Made by a program: the position numbers and the translations under genes. A stretch of DNA of 64,000 bases from Pomacea canaliculata (taxonomy: Eukaryota; Mollusca; Gastropoda; Architaenioglossa; Ampullariidae): positions 10,156,758 to 10,220,757 of the forward strand of contig NC_037600.1 of the NCBI RefSeq assembly GCF_003073045.1, given 5' to 3'. Each line of letters begins with the position of its first letter. The first letter of the stretch is position 1. Positions 38,937-52,065 of the stretch are shown here, in pieces. The notes below the pieces were generated by a model. That model was not told where the DNA came from. It ran no database searches and was given only the letters and a program-made list of their open reading frames with translations.

Positions 38937-41900
38937 ATGGATATGCGCAAAGTCCGTGTCTTCCCGGAGGACAAATCATTGGCATTCCAAAGCCCCGCGA
39001 ACAATGAAGTTGAGTCTCCCCCACTCCTGGAGAGGTGCCGACGCTCAACCATCCGTAGAGAGACACAACACTCAATCACCAGCACTTACAAACCGCCACC
39101 ACCATGGCAGGTCAAAATCATCATTTTCATCATTGCAATCGTCGCCTTTCTAGTGTGAGTTAGGCCAAAAGCGACAGGTTACCTTACTTTCTGTCTTACT
39201 ATTTTTTTTCTTTACTTTGTTTTCTTTTGGGTTGTTTATTTCTTCCTTCCTTTTTCTGCTCTTCCGTTCTGTTCTATGTTTTCTTTTCTTTTTTCTTTTC
39301 CCTCTTTCTCTGTTCTTCCTTTTATTTTCTTTCTCTCTTATTTTCTATTTTTACTAAAGGTCTTTTTTCTTAATGAACGAAAGATAGGTCTGTTATTCAC
39401 CCGGATTTGAGAAATTAGCATTTTCGAATGAACTAAATCCACTCATTTAAAGTAAAATATTGAATTTGATATGTTTTTCATTCTGTTGTCTTGCTCTTGT
39501 AAATGAATGAAATATTTTTGAATGATAGCAAAAACCGTATTCGTCGTCGCATAGCCTTGGCGACCAAGCAGTTAAAGACTGCAACATTGCAGTACCACAA
39601 AAAGCCAAGGTTCCTGACCAATTTAAATACCACGTCAGCTTTACTGTTTGATGGAAAATGGATGTTGCAGAACAGCTGTTCTCCCAGCCCCATCATGGTT
39701 TGTTATAAAGGACGGAAACTGCACAGCACGTGCTACCCTGTGGTCTATACAAATCAGCGGAGTTTTGTGCAGCAGGGAAATAAGAAATTTGTCGTTTACT
39801 GGTGAGAACTGGACCTACTTCCCCAAATCTCTCCTAACCTTCGTTATAAACTATAAATATTTACTCTTACAGGTAAAAACGTCATCGACTGTCAAAATTC
39901 CACCTACCTGAGATGCCATCCAAAACGTACATCAAAGGAAATAATGCTTGTCTACTGCTCAACATTCATTATATTTGTCATCTTTTATTTATCAACGCGA
40001 GACACTGATGGTTTCGAGTTCACTAGGTTCAGAAAAAGTAATATGATTTACAAGACCACATTTCATCTGCAGAAAAAATGTATTTCTGCAATGTATTTCT
40101 CCTCAGGCTAGATGATGTAGCCTGTCACCACGGTTTGTTATTTTGTTTTTATCCATCATTTATCGGTAGATAGCACGTTATCTCTTGTTTAACATTGGTG
40201 ATTATTTATACCATTCGTTAATTACCCTCGTATACATTTGAATTCACGGTGAGTGTTGTTTTTCTCTTTTCTTTTCTAAGTATACATCTTGTGTCATTCT
40301 TGTTTTTCTTTTGACCTGTTTGCACATCGGCCTGTAAGTCTGTATACTTGATGCCTGTTAGATTACATCTGGATCTCCCGAATCCTCATCTCAGTGGTCG
40401 CGATACAAACTGTGATCACATCCCTGGCTATGTACTGGTACGGAGTACGCATGCATAACATCTCCATCCTGGCGGATGCCAACGACTCCGTCTCCTGCGC
40501 AGGTCACTTCAATATTTACTTTCGTTTCCTAACCGCTGCCAACTCTTTTATTCCTGGGATTATAATAGCTCAATTATTCTTCCTGTTGGGTACATCTAGA
40601 TCAGGGGTCTCAAACTCATATTAGCATGTGGGCCGCAGTGGAAAGTAACAGCCAGTCAGCGGCCGCACCACGAAAAGAAAATGTTTTTTCATTATTTACG
40701 AACACTACTGTCACTGCAGTTAAATGCTAGTTTAATTACATTTATTACGGCAGTTCAGCTTAATCACCAAGCACAACATTCGCGGACGTGGCCGAGGGCC
40801 GCACAAAAATGTTTCGCGGGCCGCATTCGGCCCGCGGGCAGCGTGTTTGAGACCCCTGATCTAGATTATGTTTACTCTCATCTTTTGACAGTTTTGTGCT
40901 GACCTTCGGGGCTCGTATTCTTGGGTAAAACTCCACTAACATTGCTCGAGTGCCAGTGATCACCCAGAAGACAAACAATCACCCCAATTAATGGTCTTCT
41001 GTAGGTGATGTGATATCTAAAAAATGTAAATTTATTTATATCGCATATTTGAGAATGGAAATTTATTCACGTAGTATCAAAGAAAATGTACTTTTACTAA
41101 TGTGGTATCGAATAAAACGTAAATTTATTCACGGGATATCTAAGACAATGTAAATTTATTCACATGGCATCTACGCAATCTAAGCAAATATGAAGTTATT
41201 TGCTCTAACCAAATAATGTCTCTCAAGACAGCAAAAACATTGTTTCCATTCGCAACGTAATTACCAAATTACAAACGAAGGGGTGGTTGGTGTAAGACTA
41301 TCCAGTTTCGTTATTATATGAGTGTTCGGTGACTTTTAGCAACTTTTAATAATACGAAAGTTTTGAGTCACTGGTATTGCTGTAGAATCCTACAAATGCT
41401 GATAAAGCAACCCTGTAAATGCAAAGCGACGCTAACGCATATAGTTTGGTTTTGATACAACTTTGTAAACAATAATTTATCACAGTTTAATGTCTATAGT
41501 TTTTATTTGATTATGGCTTTGTAAACAATTATTTACACGCTCTATGGCAGTATGCCAGGGTCATAGTGAGTTTACCCTTAAAAGATTTTAAATAATTTTC
41601 TTCCCATTTTTCTGTCTTTAAAGTAATCATTCCTCCATAACATTTTCCTTTGTATCATGCAGCCAGGATCACTTATAGTAATTCTTTGCTCCCTTATCTG
41701 ATCCTTTCTGGTTTGTTTTTGTCATGGCGATATCCGACGATCGGTTGTTTTCTGGTTTTGTGTTTGTCAGCACTGTATCTGCTGGGCTCACTGGTTGAAC
41801 TCACTGCCTCGGAGGGTCAAAACTTCAGCCTTGTCACCGACACCTCGGTCTACGGAATCACCTTCCATGTGTTTGTTGTAACCACCGGAGTAGCTGTCTT

Positions 41901-41964
41901 TGCTGCCGTGCTCTTTTCCTTTTCAATGGACTGGGACGACTTTTATGAAAATGCCTACGACTGA
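38937..41964 (+). CDS. Multi-pass membrane protein of unknown family, 4 exons
   Basis: The proposed exons are 38937-39154, 39529-39801, 40362-40502 and 41663-41964, about 310 aa. The N-terminal 57 or so residues are soluble and probably cytoplasmic, followed by TM1 (KIIIFIIAIVAFLV). Exon 2 begins with a basic stretch (NRIRRRIALATKQLK) and continues into a loop with Asn-glycosylation-type sites (NTT, NCT, NLS) and several Cys. TM2 is ISRILISVVAIQTVITSLAM. The last exon encodes hydrophobic segments around YLILSGLFLSW, CFLVLCLSALYLLGSL and ITFHVFVVTTGVAVFAAVLF, and an acidic tail (DWDDFYENAYD). Exon phases match 2 to 2, 1 to 1 and 1 to 1, but exon 2 has one extra base; the CCCC near 39693-39698 is a candidate. 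I recognise no family. A MITE sits in the intron after exon 3. Confidence 0.6.
40602..40858. mobile_element. Non-autonomous hAT element (257 bp) with perfect 8-bp target duplication
   Basis: The terminal repeats CAGGGGTCTCAAAC match for 14 bases at both ends. The target duplication ATCTAGAT is exact at 40594-40601 and 40859-40866 and fits nnnTAnnn. The interior has GGGCCGC/GCGGCCC-type blocks typical of this abundant hAT MITE group. It lies in an intron of the orphan membrane gene. Confidence 0.92.
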
Positions 41965-43748
41965 AAAATTACTTCTTTCTTTCCTTTTTTCTTTCTTTCT
42001 TGTTAGCTTTTTGTAATCTTTTTGTTGCAAATCAATTTTGTTTTGCTATACGTTTAATGAATTTATATAATATCTTGTAAAATGTTAGTTTTAGTGTAAT
42101 GTATTTTAACAAATGAAACAAAACAAACACTTAAAACAATCAAAAATCCCGCAAGAAACGAGAGCCAACCATTCGTTTCTCTGATCTAGATATAGGGATA
42201 TCGAGCGGTGGGGCTGGTTGCACAACATATTTATAAAACTTAAAACTGTTCTAAAGAAAGATTCTTAGAAACTTTTTTTTTTTTTTTACCAAAATTGATT
42301 CTATGTCACAGAGATGCGTTGCACAAGAGCATTCAAAAAACTGTACTGACGGGAAAGTCTGGAATAAACCTTTTTATTCATTTTCTTGAAACAAGTTTAG
42401 TTTTAAAACGTTCTAAAATTGTTTTGTTCACTGAAGCTTCATAAAATTGATTATCTCAACATAGTTAAGGCCTAAACTTTGTCAAAGTTTGAATGCTGTT
42501 GTGTAGCTGGCCCCTGAACTTTTTAAGCTTTGTTTGTGTGTGTTCGAGAGAGAGAGGAGAGAGGAGAGAGAGCATGAAATCAGAAAAATAATACAACTGA
42601 TTGATTAATTAATTAGCTATGGGAGAAAAGAATAGGACAAACGTAAACAGCGAGCGACACGAGGAGGATTGAAAGAAATAATTAAAATAAACAGAACAAG
42701 AATCGTTGTCTCTTCATATCTGTATTTCTAAAACTATTGTTACCTTTAGAAATATCAATTCGTTTATGGGTGTTTTTGAATAATCAATACATCATCATCA
42801 TCATCATCAATCATCATCATCATCATCATTCTTCTTCGTCTTCTTCGCTTCTCTGGTTGTTTCATTCTGTTAAAGAATACTTTTCATCTAGTTAGCACTA
42901 TAGTTGCTCCAATGGTTCTTTTCTGTGAGCATATCCGTGAGTTAGAGAAGCTGTATGAGTATAGATTTTTGTAATGGCCTTACCTGATCCGCCACAGGCT
43001 CGGTAGCAAGAGATCGAACTCACCGTACGAAACCGAAGATCACTGCCGCCCATTATAATTGATTTGAGAGCTTTGATGGCGGCAGCTAGATGAAATAATT
43101 TAAAACGTTCAGCTAAAATGCCCATTGTAAGATTTGTAGTTGGATTGTTAAACGCCATTTTAACTGGTCTCATTGTCGAGTACTTGAAATTGTAGCAAAG
43201 TCAAAACAAAAAGAAATTAGTTCGCACTTCGTTACAGTAAAAAAAAAAACAAAATAAAACTGACTGTATGTGTGCAGCCTTAACAAAACACACATATATT
43301 TGGCGTATTATATAACTGCTTGGCGTTAACCATCCTGCTATGGTTTAGCGACACGTCATGCAACAGGCCCATAGACGAGCCTTACTGAAGCTGTAGGAGA
43401 CAGTTGACTCTTGGACTCAGTGTGCCGGCGAGATACAACTCTGCAGACGTGAAGGACAACAGCGACAGCAGCAACGGCAGAGGCGGGCGGAGAAGATTTA
43501 TTATTGACGATCATGCTCGTGGCGCGCCGTGGTGGTGAAGGTAAAACAAATCGTTTTGTGTGAAAGAGCATTCTGGGTAGAAGAAACTATGCTGTTGATT
43601 GTATCACGAGCACGATAAACGAAGGACAAAGCAAAATTAGTTGGTTTTCAGAGGATTCTGACTGTTGTAGATAACTTTACAGAAGTTGCATAAACACACA
43701 TGCATCTACGGTTGTTTTCGTTGTTTTCCAGAAAGTCTTACTATCCCA
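41965..43748. other. Intergenic DNA with MITE and microsatellites
   Basis: No supported exon. It holds the MITE described at 42210-42514, an ATC/CAT trinucleotide run at about 42790-42828, GA-rich DNA at 42545-42575, and probably the promoter of the next gene at the right end. A 91-codon minus-strand frame at 42898-43173 shows no recognisable domain. Confidence 0.4.
42210..42514. mobile_element. Probable MITE with imperfect terminal inverted repeats
   Basis: The left end GGGGCTGGTTGCACAAC pairs with the right end GTTGTGTAGCTGGCCCC, whose complement is GGGGCCAGCTACACAAC (13 of 17 matches). The interior is AT-rich without an ORF. I could not fix a target duplication, so superfamily and exact ends are open. 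Confidence 0.5.
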
Positions 43749-46154
43749 ATGATCAAAATTCTACTGCCACTTCTTTTGCACCAAAGTATGGCTTCTGGCG
43801 TCGGTCTTCTAAGCCACAAATTCGTCAGATGCCAAGAAATTAGCTTTGAAACCGTGCTGACGACTGCTGTCGGAGTCTCTACCGTGCAATGTGGCGTGTT
43901 GTGTGCGCAAAATGACCTTTGTACAGGAGTCAGCGTTTGTCCTCAAACCGACTCTTCGAAACAAGCTGTTTGCGGTCTCCTTGGCAACAACATTTTCGGG
44001 TCCACGAACGGTTCGTCAAATACAAGTTTCCCCAACTGCGTTGTGATGAAAAGGGTGAGTTTCTGTCCCCTGTGTCCTTGGATTCTGTTTCTGTAGCCTT
44101 ACCGTGGGGTTATGTGCTATGGCTTTCTCATGCTTGCCATTTCTTGATGATTCGTATACCCTACGTCTAGGGAAGTGTGTAGGAGATAAGAATAGTCTTT
44201 GGATAGGATAAAGTCTTTGAATGTAGACAGCATGAAAGATCCAAACTGAATAAAGAAACCATAAAAATATAGCATGTTGAAGACTAAGTCCTCTTACGTT
44301 GCAATTCTCCTGAATAATCTTTCAGTTTTTAACCAGCCAATTAAAGTTGAGCTTTGTTAATACCCAATGGGAGATGGAAATATGTGTAATGATATTACTG
44401 TAGCACCTCTTCTTCTCCTTCGATACATCAATACAAACTATTTTGGACTTAAGCGGGATTTCTTTTATGAACTATCATTTTTGTTCGCGCTTTTTCCTGT
44501 TTTTAGGTAGAACGGTGTGAAAATGGCGGCACCTTCTTGAATGGACGGTGTCGATGTCCTATGGAGTTCGCAGGAGAGACCTGCCAACGACGAATCAGAG
44601 GTTTAGAACATTAATTTTGTAGCTTACAATAGTTTTTAATCTTTTGAGTGCAGATATGATCTTGTACGCGTGCGCATGCCTACCTGAGTTTCGATGTCGT
44701 TTGGACATGGATGTGCATGAGTGAGAGCTGTCTGTCAGTGATTTCAATATATAAAGTACCTAATATAACACGTTTTCTTATGGTATTTTTGCATGTTTCA
44801 GACTGCAAAGAAGCTTTCGACAATGGCTATTTCGTTACGTATCCCGGACGAACACTACTCATTCAGCCTGTAGGTACTTCGACGCCTTTCTGGGTAAGTA
44901 GCGAGCAGCTCTTACGGGTGCATGACGATATCATAATATGTCAAATGATTTATCAATTCACACAATAAAATATTAAGAAATGCAAAGCGGTGACGTACAA
45001 CTTTATTTGTCTTAGAGGACAATTGTGCAGCTAACACTCTAACACAGTCAGTTCAGCCCCTCGATCGACATCTGTCGTTAGGGGAGGGGGAGAGTACATG
45101 GATAGACACAGCAGCTGACATGGTCCCATTCTTCCCTATTGTGGGTGATATTCAGCAGGTCCTGTACAGGACGACCACTCCAGTTTTTGACGTTCGTAAG
45201 CCAGTTCCTCCTATGGCCATTGCGGAGTTATTACCCTCCAATGTGCCTCGGAGGAGAATTTTCGACAGGTGTTGTGCCAGGTTACATGGCCAAAAACAAC
45301 CTTCTGTCTCTTGACCGTTGAAAATAGAGGTTCCTGGTTTCCTAAGAGAGTTGCAATCTTGTTTCATACACTAGCACAAGAGCACCAGCAATAAGAAGCA
45401 TATTGAACCAACAAAATACGGCAGTAAGTTGTGTACATCTGGTATACATTTACCACCTACATTCCGAAACATCCATCGACTTCTTAAATCCATGTAGATT
45501 GTCTTTACAACCGTCTTTGCTTACAAAAGTAGTGCTTCCGTGTTTAGCTTTTTTATTACAAGTTCCTAAGCCTTTCATTCGTTTTCAAAGATAACCGGAT
45601 ATCTTACAGATAAACTGTGCCCTTGACTGGGGCGGCGTTGGTTACCCCTTGAAGAGAAGCTACATCAACTCCTTCAACGTCAGCTGGGCGACAGCTAAGA
45701 CGGGATCGGCGACAACCTGTCGGTGAAGAACTCATCTGAAGACTACTTCATCGGCCTGGAGAACCTCTACCACTTGCTGCGTCAAGCGAATTATTACGCC
45801 AACTTGTACATCCGGTACACTTTCAACCAATCCATAAGTATCGGGAGGATAACCTACGGTAACTTTGTTATCGGTCCCGAAAGTGCTAATTACTCTCTTA
45901 CATATACTGGGGCCTGGCCGTCATCCCCAGAGCCTGCGGGAAATGGCTTCATTGGAGCGCAACCTTTGCCTTTTTTCACCTACGATCACAACACAGATTC
46001 CTGTAAGAAGGGATACCCTGGTTGGTTTAGTGCCAACTGCACTGGGTACAGTTTCTTTGCTGACAAGATAGTGTGGCTGATAAATGGTTCAGCAACAAAT
46101 ATTGACTACATAAACATGGCAGTGGGCAGGTCCTCAAATATTACTGAAATTTGA
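43749..46154 (+). CDS. Secreted PAN-EGF-fibrinogen-like protein, gene A
   Basis: Exons are 43749-44054, 44507-44600, 44802-44893 and 45610-46154, about 345 aa. The order is signal peptide (MIKILLPLLLHQ), a PAN/apple-like Cys-rich module (C-x3-C-x4-C-x4-C spacing at VQCGVLCAQNDLCTGVSVC), one short EGF-like exon (CENGGTFLNGRCRC...GETC), then a diverged fibrinogen-related domain. The last starts DCKEAFDNGYF...TPFW, and includes FIGLENLYHLL, FVIGPESANYSLTY and the disulfide pair CKKGYPGWFSANC. DHNTDS keeps part of the calcium site. A secreted lectin or recognition role is inferred from domains. Exon 4 is one base short; a fourth G in the GGG at 45702-45704 restores the ATAKTGIGD reading seen in gene B. 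It has the same exon layout as gene B at 54419-58067. AATAAA at 46270-46275 is a likely poly(A) signal. Confidence 0.82.
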
Positions 46155-49100
46155 TTGGTCCTCCTGGTTCTCTGGTTGGTTCCATCGTCTTTTTTGCCCG
46201 CCTTCATATCTAACCAGCCTATTTGTCTGTTTTTGTAGGTGAACATCTCCTGGTAACTTTGTTTGTGAAAATAAAATTAATATTTTTGTCGTCTAATAAT
46301 TGATTTAGGGACAACAATTTTGTCAAAAGGAACAAATTTTATTTTCAGCAGCTTCCTGCTTGCTTGTTCGATTGCTTATAGATTGTAATTTGTGTATTAT
46401 TTTCTTTTAAGTTGAGGATTTCCTTCGTGAATCTTGGCGCTAGCAACGCGAGCTAAATCTCACATGTTTTTCGGAAATTGTCTTTATTGAGGTAACTTTA
46501 CCTTTTCAGAGGCTCATAGAGAGTTTCTTGGCCGTCGGGCTTCTCGGATGCGTGTACCGCGACATAGGGGTGAAAGTAGGGGCTGGGGAATAATAGCAGT
46601 GAGTAGCTCGTCAGTGAATGGACCATGTTCTACCATTGAAAACTGTGTTATCATCGTGCTAAATGACTTTTAAAAAAATCAGCATCATCATCAATCAATG
46701 ATCAATCAATCATCAGCAATAATAAAAATAATATTTTAATACACGATTACCGAAGGGCAGTACTTACATTTGTAGTGTTTCGTTGTCTAAGCCCCATCAA
46801 CAATATCGTGATATAATCTTAGTTGCTGGCACAGCGTAAAACACAACCAACCCAGCAACAATATATGTATATACGCCTTTAGGCGATTGCTGTGTGCTTT
46901 GTAGAAAGAATGCGTGAGTGTGTGCGTGTGTTGTACATCATCACCACTTTAGGGTTCTAACACAGTGGTTCTTATCCAACTAGCGTCTTACCCATTTTTA
47001 CCCGTGATAAAATTGCCGATGTTAATCTATAGAGCTTTGTAGAATATCTGATTTTTGTGCAAAATGTTGATTACCGACAACGATGTATAAATTTATAGCT
47101 AATTTTATGAATTATCATTGCGAAATTAAATTTCCTACTATAAGTATTGTATTTGTATTATATCTAGAAGTAGGTGAATATTTTTTTCTATTAATCTCGT
47201 AACCATTCGGTTGATTAAATTTAAATTCTGTCTCCAGTGAGCTTCAACACTAATTCATCTTTTTGCATTTGAAATCCTGTATATATGTTGCCTCTTGTGT
47301 AAGCGTGGTATGATGAAGAATTCCTAAGTACAGAAGAGTTTGAATGCTTTGTTTTTTCCCCTTTCCTTCATTAAAGTGCTGCGTATATCTCACTGTCATT
47401 CCAAGTTATCAACTTTGCCGCTACCCCTGTAAGCATAATTGTGTTTAGAAATCTGCTTCGTCTGGACCTAAGACTGCGCAGTGTGAGGGAGCCCATGATG
47501 TTTGTTAGTTGCGGATATTCTACTTAGTTTCATAATGAAGCTATTGAGTATGAAAAACTAGTAATTGTATTTTAGGTGAAAGATCAACTCTGTGTGATCC
47601 TTTTAGATTATGTTCGTGTCGAAAAAAGAATGTGCTTCAATTGGCCTTGTCAGATAAGCGAATTGTAGGCATATGTCCATAATCAGCATTTTTAAGCAGA
47701 TAGTTTTGATGTTTAAACGCATTTTTAGCCGCACTTTATACCATGTCGAAATGCATTTTATTCACAATAATTTTAAATTATTACTGTGACAGAAGAACAA
47801 TAAAATATTTACATCGCTTCGAGGCTTTTAGACTTTCTTGGAAGTGTGAATGTGTGTGTGTGTGTGAGAGAGAGATAGATAGAGAGAGAATTTAAAATTG
47901 AAGGAGAGAGACGAATATCTTGTCCTTGTCTTTACTCTGACCTACAGGAGTAGACCAACATTGTAGTGCTAACAAGAGAAGGCTATAACAAATTAACGAA
48001 CTGTGACTTAAGGCATAAACGAGAAAAAAGAAGCAGAAGGGAAACGTACAGAAGGACAATGGACGGCTTGGAAAGAGGGGAAAAAATAAACAAATAGAAA
48101 AAGACAACAGGTTTTCATCTGTCCTCTACCTCTGGAGCTTACAAACAAATGACCAATCGCTGCGATGATGGCGTCACAGATTCAATTAACCTTGACCTAA
48201 AATGAGACGCGACCGCAATGAGCTCATAAGAACTCTATGAAGTGGTGGGACACATGAGCTTTTAATTGGAGGGGAAATGTTTTTTTCAGCTGATCAAACC
48301 GTGATTGGTATGCAGCTTTGACCAAATATCCTGTTCACAGTTACCAAGGGTGAGGTAATTAATGCAGATAATAACTTTACAGGGATTGGTACGTGACATG
48401 GAAAATAATTTATGAGGCTGGAAGTAAAAAAATCTGTGTAAAGATATTCTCTAGCACTACCTTATTCTTCCGTTCTCTGCTTCTGGTTTGTGTTGGGTTT
48501 ATTACGTTCTTTTCTTTTTAAAAATTTGCCTTAGAATGTCTTCTTTCTTTCTGACATTTGTTATTCATTAATTCTAATAATTTTTACTTTTTAAAAAACT
48601 GTCAGTTTTAATTTTAATGTCACAGTTGTGATTTTTTTTAATTGTTGTTTTCATTTTCAACTTTTTTCTCACTTCTTTTCTTTCCTAGAATGCCCTTTTG
48701 CCATCGTGCCATTTTCATCTCATTATTTACAAGATTTCTCAATCATTCCCCTATAGTGTCGTATTCCTTCCATTGTCTTTTCGATCAGTGTGTGTATAGA
48801 TTTTCTTCTGTGCTTTATCTGATTCTCATGAAAGCACAATGGAAGCAGATCGAAGTCCCAATGTTACGAAATACAGATCATAGCCGTCCATGTTGATACT
48901 GGAACCTTTGGTCGCAGTGCGTAATGAAGGGGAAATAACTATGGAGCAGGGGCCAGCTGCACTGCGTGTCTCTTAGGCGACAGCTAATGTGATGAAATCT
49001 GCAAAAATACTATAAACATTTTAACTGACTCTTGCAGCAATGGATACGGATAATTTTCTTTTTTAGCCCTCAGTTAAATGCTATTCAAACTGAAGAAGTC

Positions 49101-49491
49101 GAGCGGTCTGCGTGCGTTTGAGGTCCAGTGAGTTCCTTGGTGATTTGTTCTGTAGCTGACACTTCTCTAGCATTCAACTACAGTTCTTACTGCAATAATA
49201 TTTAGTTAGATGCTTACAGCCATTTTAGATATAGTCAGTCCCATATTGTTAATTGTGCAGCAATACTTGGGAGCATTTTGTGAAAGAAAAACGTGCACTA
49301 AAGATAGTCACAGATTACAAACAACTGGAAGCTGCTTACCACGAAGCACACACAAGTAAACGCCGTCATGGATTCTTTGGCCTTTAACCTTTTGCTGAAC
49401 TTAACAAGGAGCCGTGCAACTGGTCACATGACGTGCGGAACGCGTATCTTCTCGCTTTCCTTGGCGCGACTAGTTGTCTTTCTATTTACAG

Positions 49492-49591
49492 ACCATAAAC
49501 AACACTGTTGAAGTAAACAGCAACGGCCAAGGCGAGAATCGAACGGCAGTCGTACTATCAGTCAGGATCCCAATGCACCATGGTTACCAAG
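49492..49591 (+). other. Candidate orphan exon, possibly Ig-like
   Basis: A 100-base open stretch is bounded by a good acceptor (TTTACAG) and donor (CAAG|GTAAAG). It reads TINNTVEVNSNGQGENRT and then AVVLSVRIPMHHGYQ, which resembles the E-F strand region of an immunoglobulin-like domain. No matching neighbours in phase were found, so it may belong to an unassembled gene or a lost paralogue. Confidence 0.3.
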
Positions 49592-49977
49592 GTAAAGAAA
49601 ATAGCATTGTAACATCAATAGTAGATGTAGTATTTGGCCGAAGTCTCCCGAATAAGCACATTTGTCTGCTTAGACATCAATTACAAGTTTAGTCTTGCTT
49701 CTTCTTCTTCGCCTCTTGTACTTCGATCATTTCATGGTACTCAGAGATATAAGGACGTCAGCACCTAACCTTATAAATCAATCATTTATTTTAAATCAAT
49801 CAAGTTATCAAAAATTATTTTATCCCAACACTTACTGATCATTTTTATAAATCAAAGCACAATGGAAACAGCTTCTTACTTTATCTATAGAGATACACAT
49901 GGTTGCCAGCAAAAAACCTAACTAAATAGTGAAAATAAAGAAAATCTGTTGTTCAGAATGTGTGGGGTGGAGTGAAG

Positions 49978-49988
49978 TGTGTGTGCAC

Positions 49989-50037
<49 letters not shown>
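49978..50037 (+). repeat. (GT)n microsatellite
   Basis: A run of GT dinucleotides, nearly pure from about 49996 to 50035. Confidence 0.9.
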
Positions 50038-50038
<1 letters not shown>

Positions 50039-50585
50039 ATGCGTGCTTGTGTGTGACCAGCTGAATGAAAGTCCTTTGGCGAAACAAGTCTAAATTCCAG
50101 AATTAATGTTCATCTCATTAATATTTATGTCCAACTCTTCCTAAAGTATTCCAATATTGCAATGTTGCTCATCACCAGAGAATCCGTTGGCGTGTCAGCT
50201 GTAGCACATTGTTTATCCCAAGTGGCTGAATATCAATACTCAGATCAATTTTATGGGTAAAATGAAAGGGCCACCTAGGGTGTATCGACAAGATGATTCA
50301 GTAGCTGTCACACCTGCTTTTATCCTAATGCAACTTTGGGTTTTAGTTTACAATGTTTTTCATTCTTTTTTCTAAAATGTTTCATTTTAGATAGCATCGG
50401 CCTAGAAACGCTTTCCCCCTTTTTATCATAATATCCACTTTTTTCTGCGTTGCCGTTGCTGAGAGTAAACTTTGTATGACAACCAGTATTTTGGATTATT
50501 TTAATTAACAAAACAATTTTTCGTCTACACCCCCCAGGGAGAGACAACGTGTGAGATCAGAAACTTGTTTTCAGCTATTGCCGAC

Positions 50586-50586
50586 G

Positions 50587-50669
<83 letters not shown>
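50586..50669 (+). repeat. (AAT)n microsatellite
   Basis: About 27 uninterrupted AAT units. Its translation gives long poly-Asn or poly-Leu frames that are not genes. Confidence 0.95.
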
Positions 50670-51525
50670 TGTTCGTGGACATCTTTGTATTTAATTAGAA
50701 TGCCTTCTTTTTTCTTCTTTGTTCCTGTGAAAAGGGACTTGTATATGATAGACACATTGTGTGGCTGGTGTATTTTTATCTATTGCTAGTCTTTCGAACT
50801 CGCTTTGTTTGGCAAGAAAGTTGCTTGTCACGTATGGTATCTGGCAAGATACTCTTTCACCAACAGTGTCTAGCAAAAAGTAGTCTTCTTTGTTGTGGTC
50901 TTAGTTTCTTTGTCACACACTTTTGTTCCTCACTACAGATACCTACGAATTAAGAGGACGGTTGTCGTACGAAAGGTGTTTGACCTGAGGTTTACACGTC
51001 TGATAAACACAGATAACAATACAGGATATCCTGAACTTTAAGACAGAAAGCGGGCACAGCAAGATAATAAAGAGACTGAAGAAGACAGTCCTGTTCTCAG
51101 CTTATTTGTGGGCAACAATATCATGCATCTTCAATGATACACTTGAAATAATTCCCCGACATTGTTAAGAAAATAATGGCGAAATGTAACAGGCAAGGGT
51201 GGTATTCTTGTCTGGACAGCGTTGGGTTAAATACTTTGTTTTTCTTGTTTAACTGAATGGACGTTCGTGCGTGAATAGAACGAGATCGTCTGCAAAAAGA
51301 ACAGAAACTGAGGAGTAAAGATGTTTAACATTGAAAAAAATACAGAATATTGGTTGTCACATGCAGTTTGCTCTCCACAATAACAAAACAAAAAAAGTCA
51401 TTAACCTGCTCTGAAGCCAATTCTAAGAAAATGAAAAAGATCGACTATAAAGCAAAAGTGTGTGAGGATAAGAACATGTCTGACAGCTACTGAAGTGCTA
51501 ACCACGACTTGTCGCTACACTCTAG

Positions 51526-51561
51526 GTGGGCACCTCGTTCACCTGCCCAGTGGTAACACAG
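51526..51561 (+). other. Candidate 36-base micro-exon
   Basis: The stretch is bounded by CTCTAG and CACAG|GTAAAA, and reads VGTSFTCPVVTQ, a possible Ig B-strand with its Cys. Support is weak because it is short and its neighbours are unknown. Confidence 0.2.
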
Positions 51562-52065
51562 GTAAAACAAACATTTTATGTCTATAAAAAAAATGTCTGC
51601 ATGGTTGCAGTATGTTCCCACCTGTTACACCAATTCTGGTGTCTGCAGTCTGTGTTTACGATGTCTCGATTGACTTCCCCCTCCCATGGGTGTCCATCAT
51701 CACACTGCCTCGCAGCTCTTGCGTTCAACTCCATAAAAATGATATGTTTATTATAAACTTTATCTCTTTCACCAGCTCTCTCTCTCTCACAATAACAGTG
51801 ACAATAGGGGACAGTTACTGATACACTTGCAACTGACGACTCCATATTATATCAACTGTGTGTGAGAGAGAGAGAGAAGAAAAACATCCTGTTTACTGAA
51901 GCTAAGACAGCGTGTCCTGTTTATCTGCTATACGGATCACTACATTGTAACAAAGAGAATTCCCTAATGGTCATATCTCGCAATCTGATTTTCAGGCAGG
52001 TTAGGTACAACCGGATGCTGTCAAAACCTGCTGAGCTGGTTCTGTCCGGACACAGGTAAAACACC

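Larger units (their letters stand above)
46155..52065. other. 5.9-kb gene-poor stretch between gene A and the C1q gene
   Basis: No complete gene is supported. It contains short microsatellites, the gene A poly(A) region and two isolated exon-like segments listed separately (49492-49591 and 51526-51561). A third AG...GT-bounded segment at about 51998-52054 lies just before the C1q gene TATA box. Confidence 0.4.

Noticed and set aside
42898-43173. 91-codon minus-strand frame
   Set aside because: It has no recognisable domain, weak start context and no splice partners, and length alone is not convincing.
50525-50789. Long poly-Leu and poly-Asn frames
   Set aside because: They are translations of the (AAT)n microsatellite.
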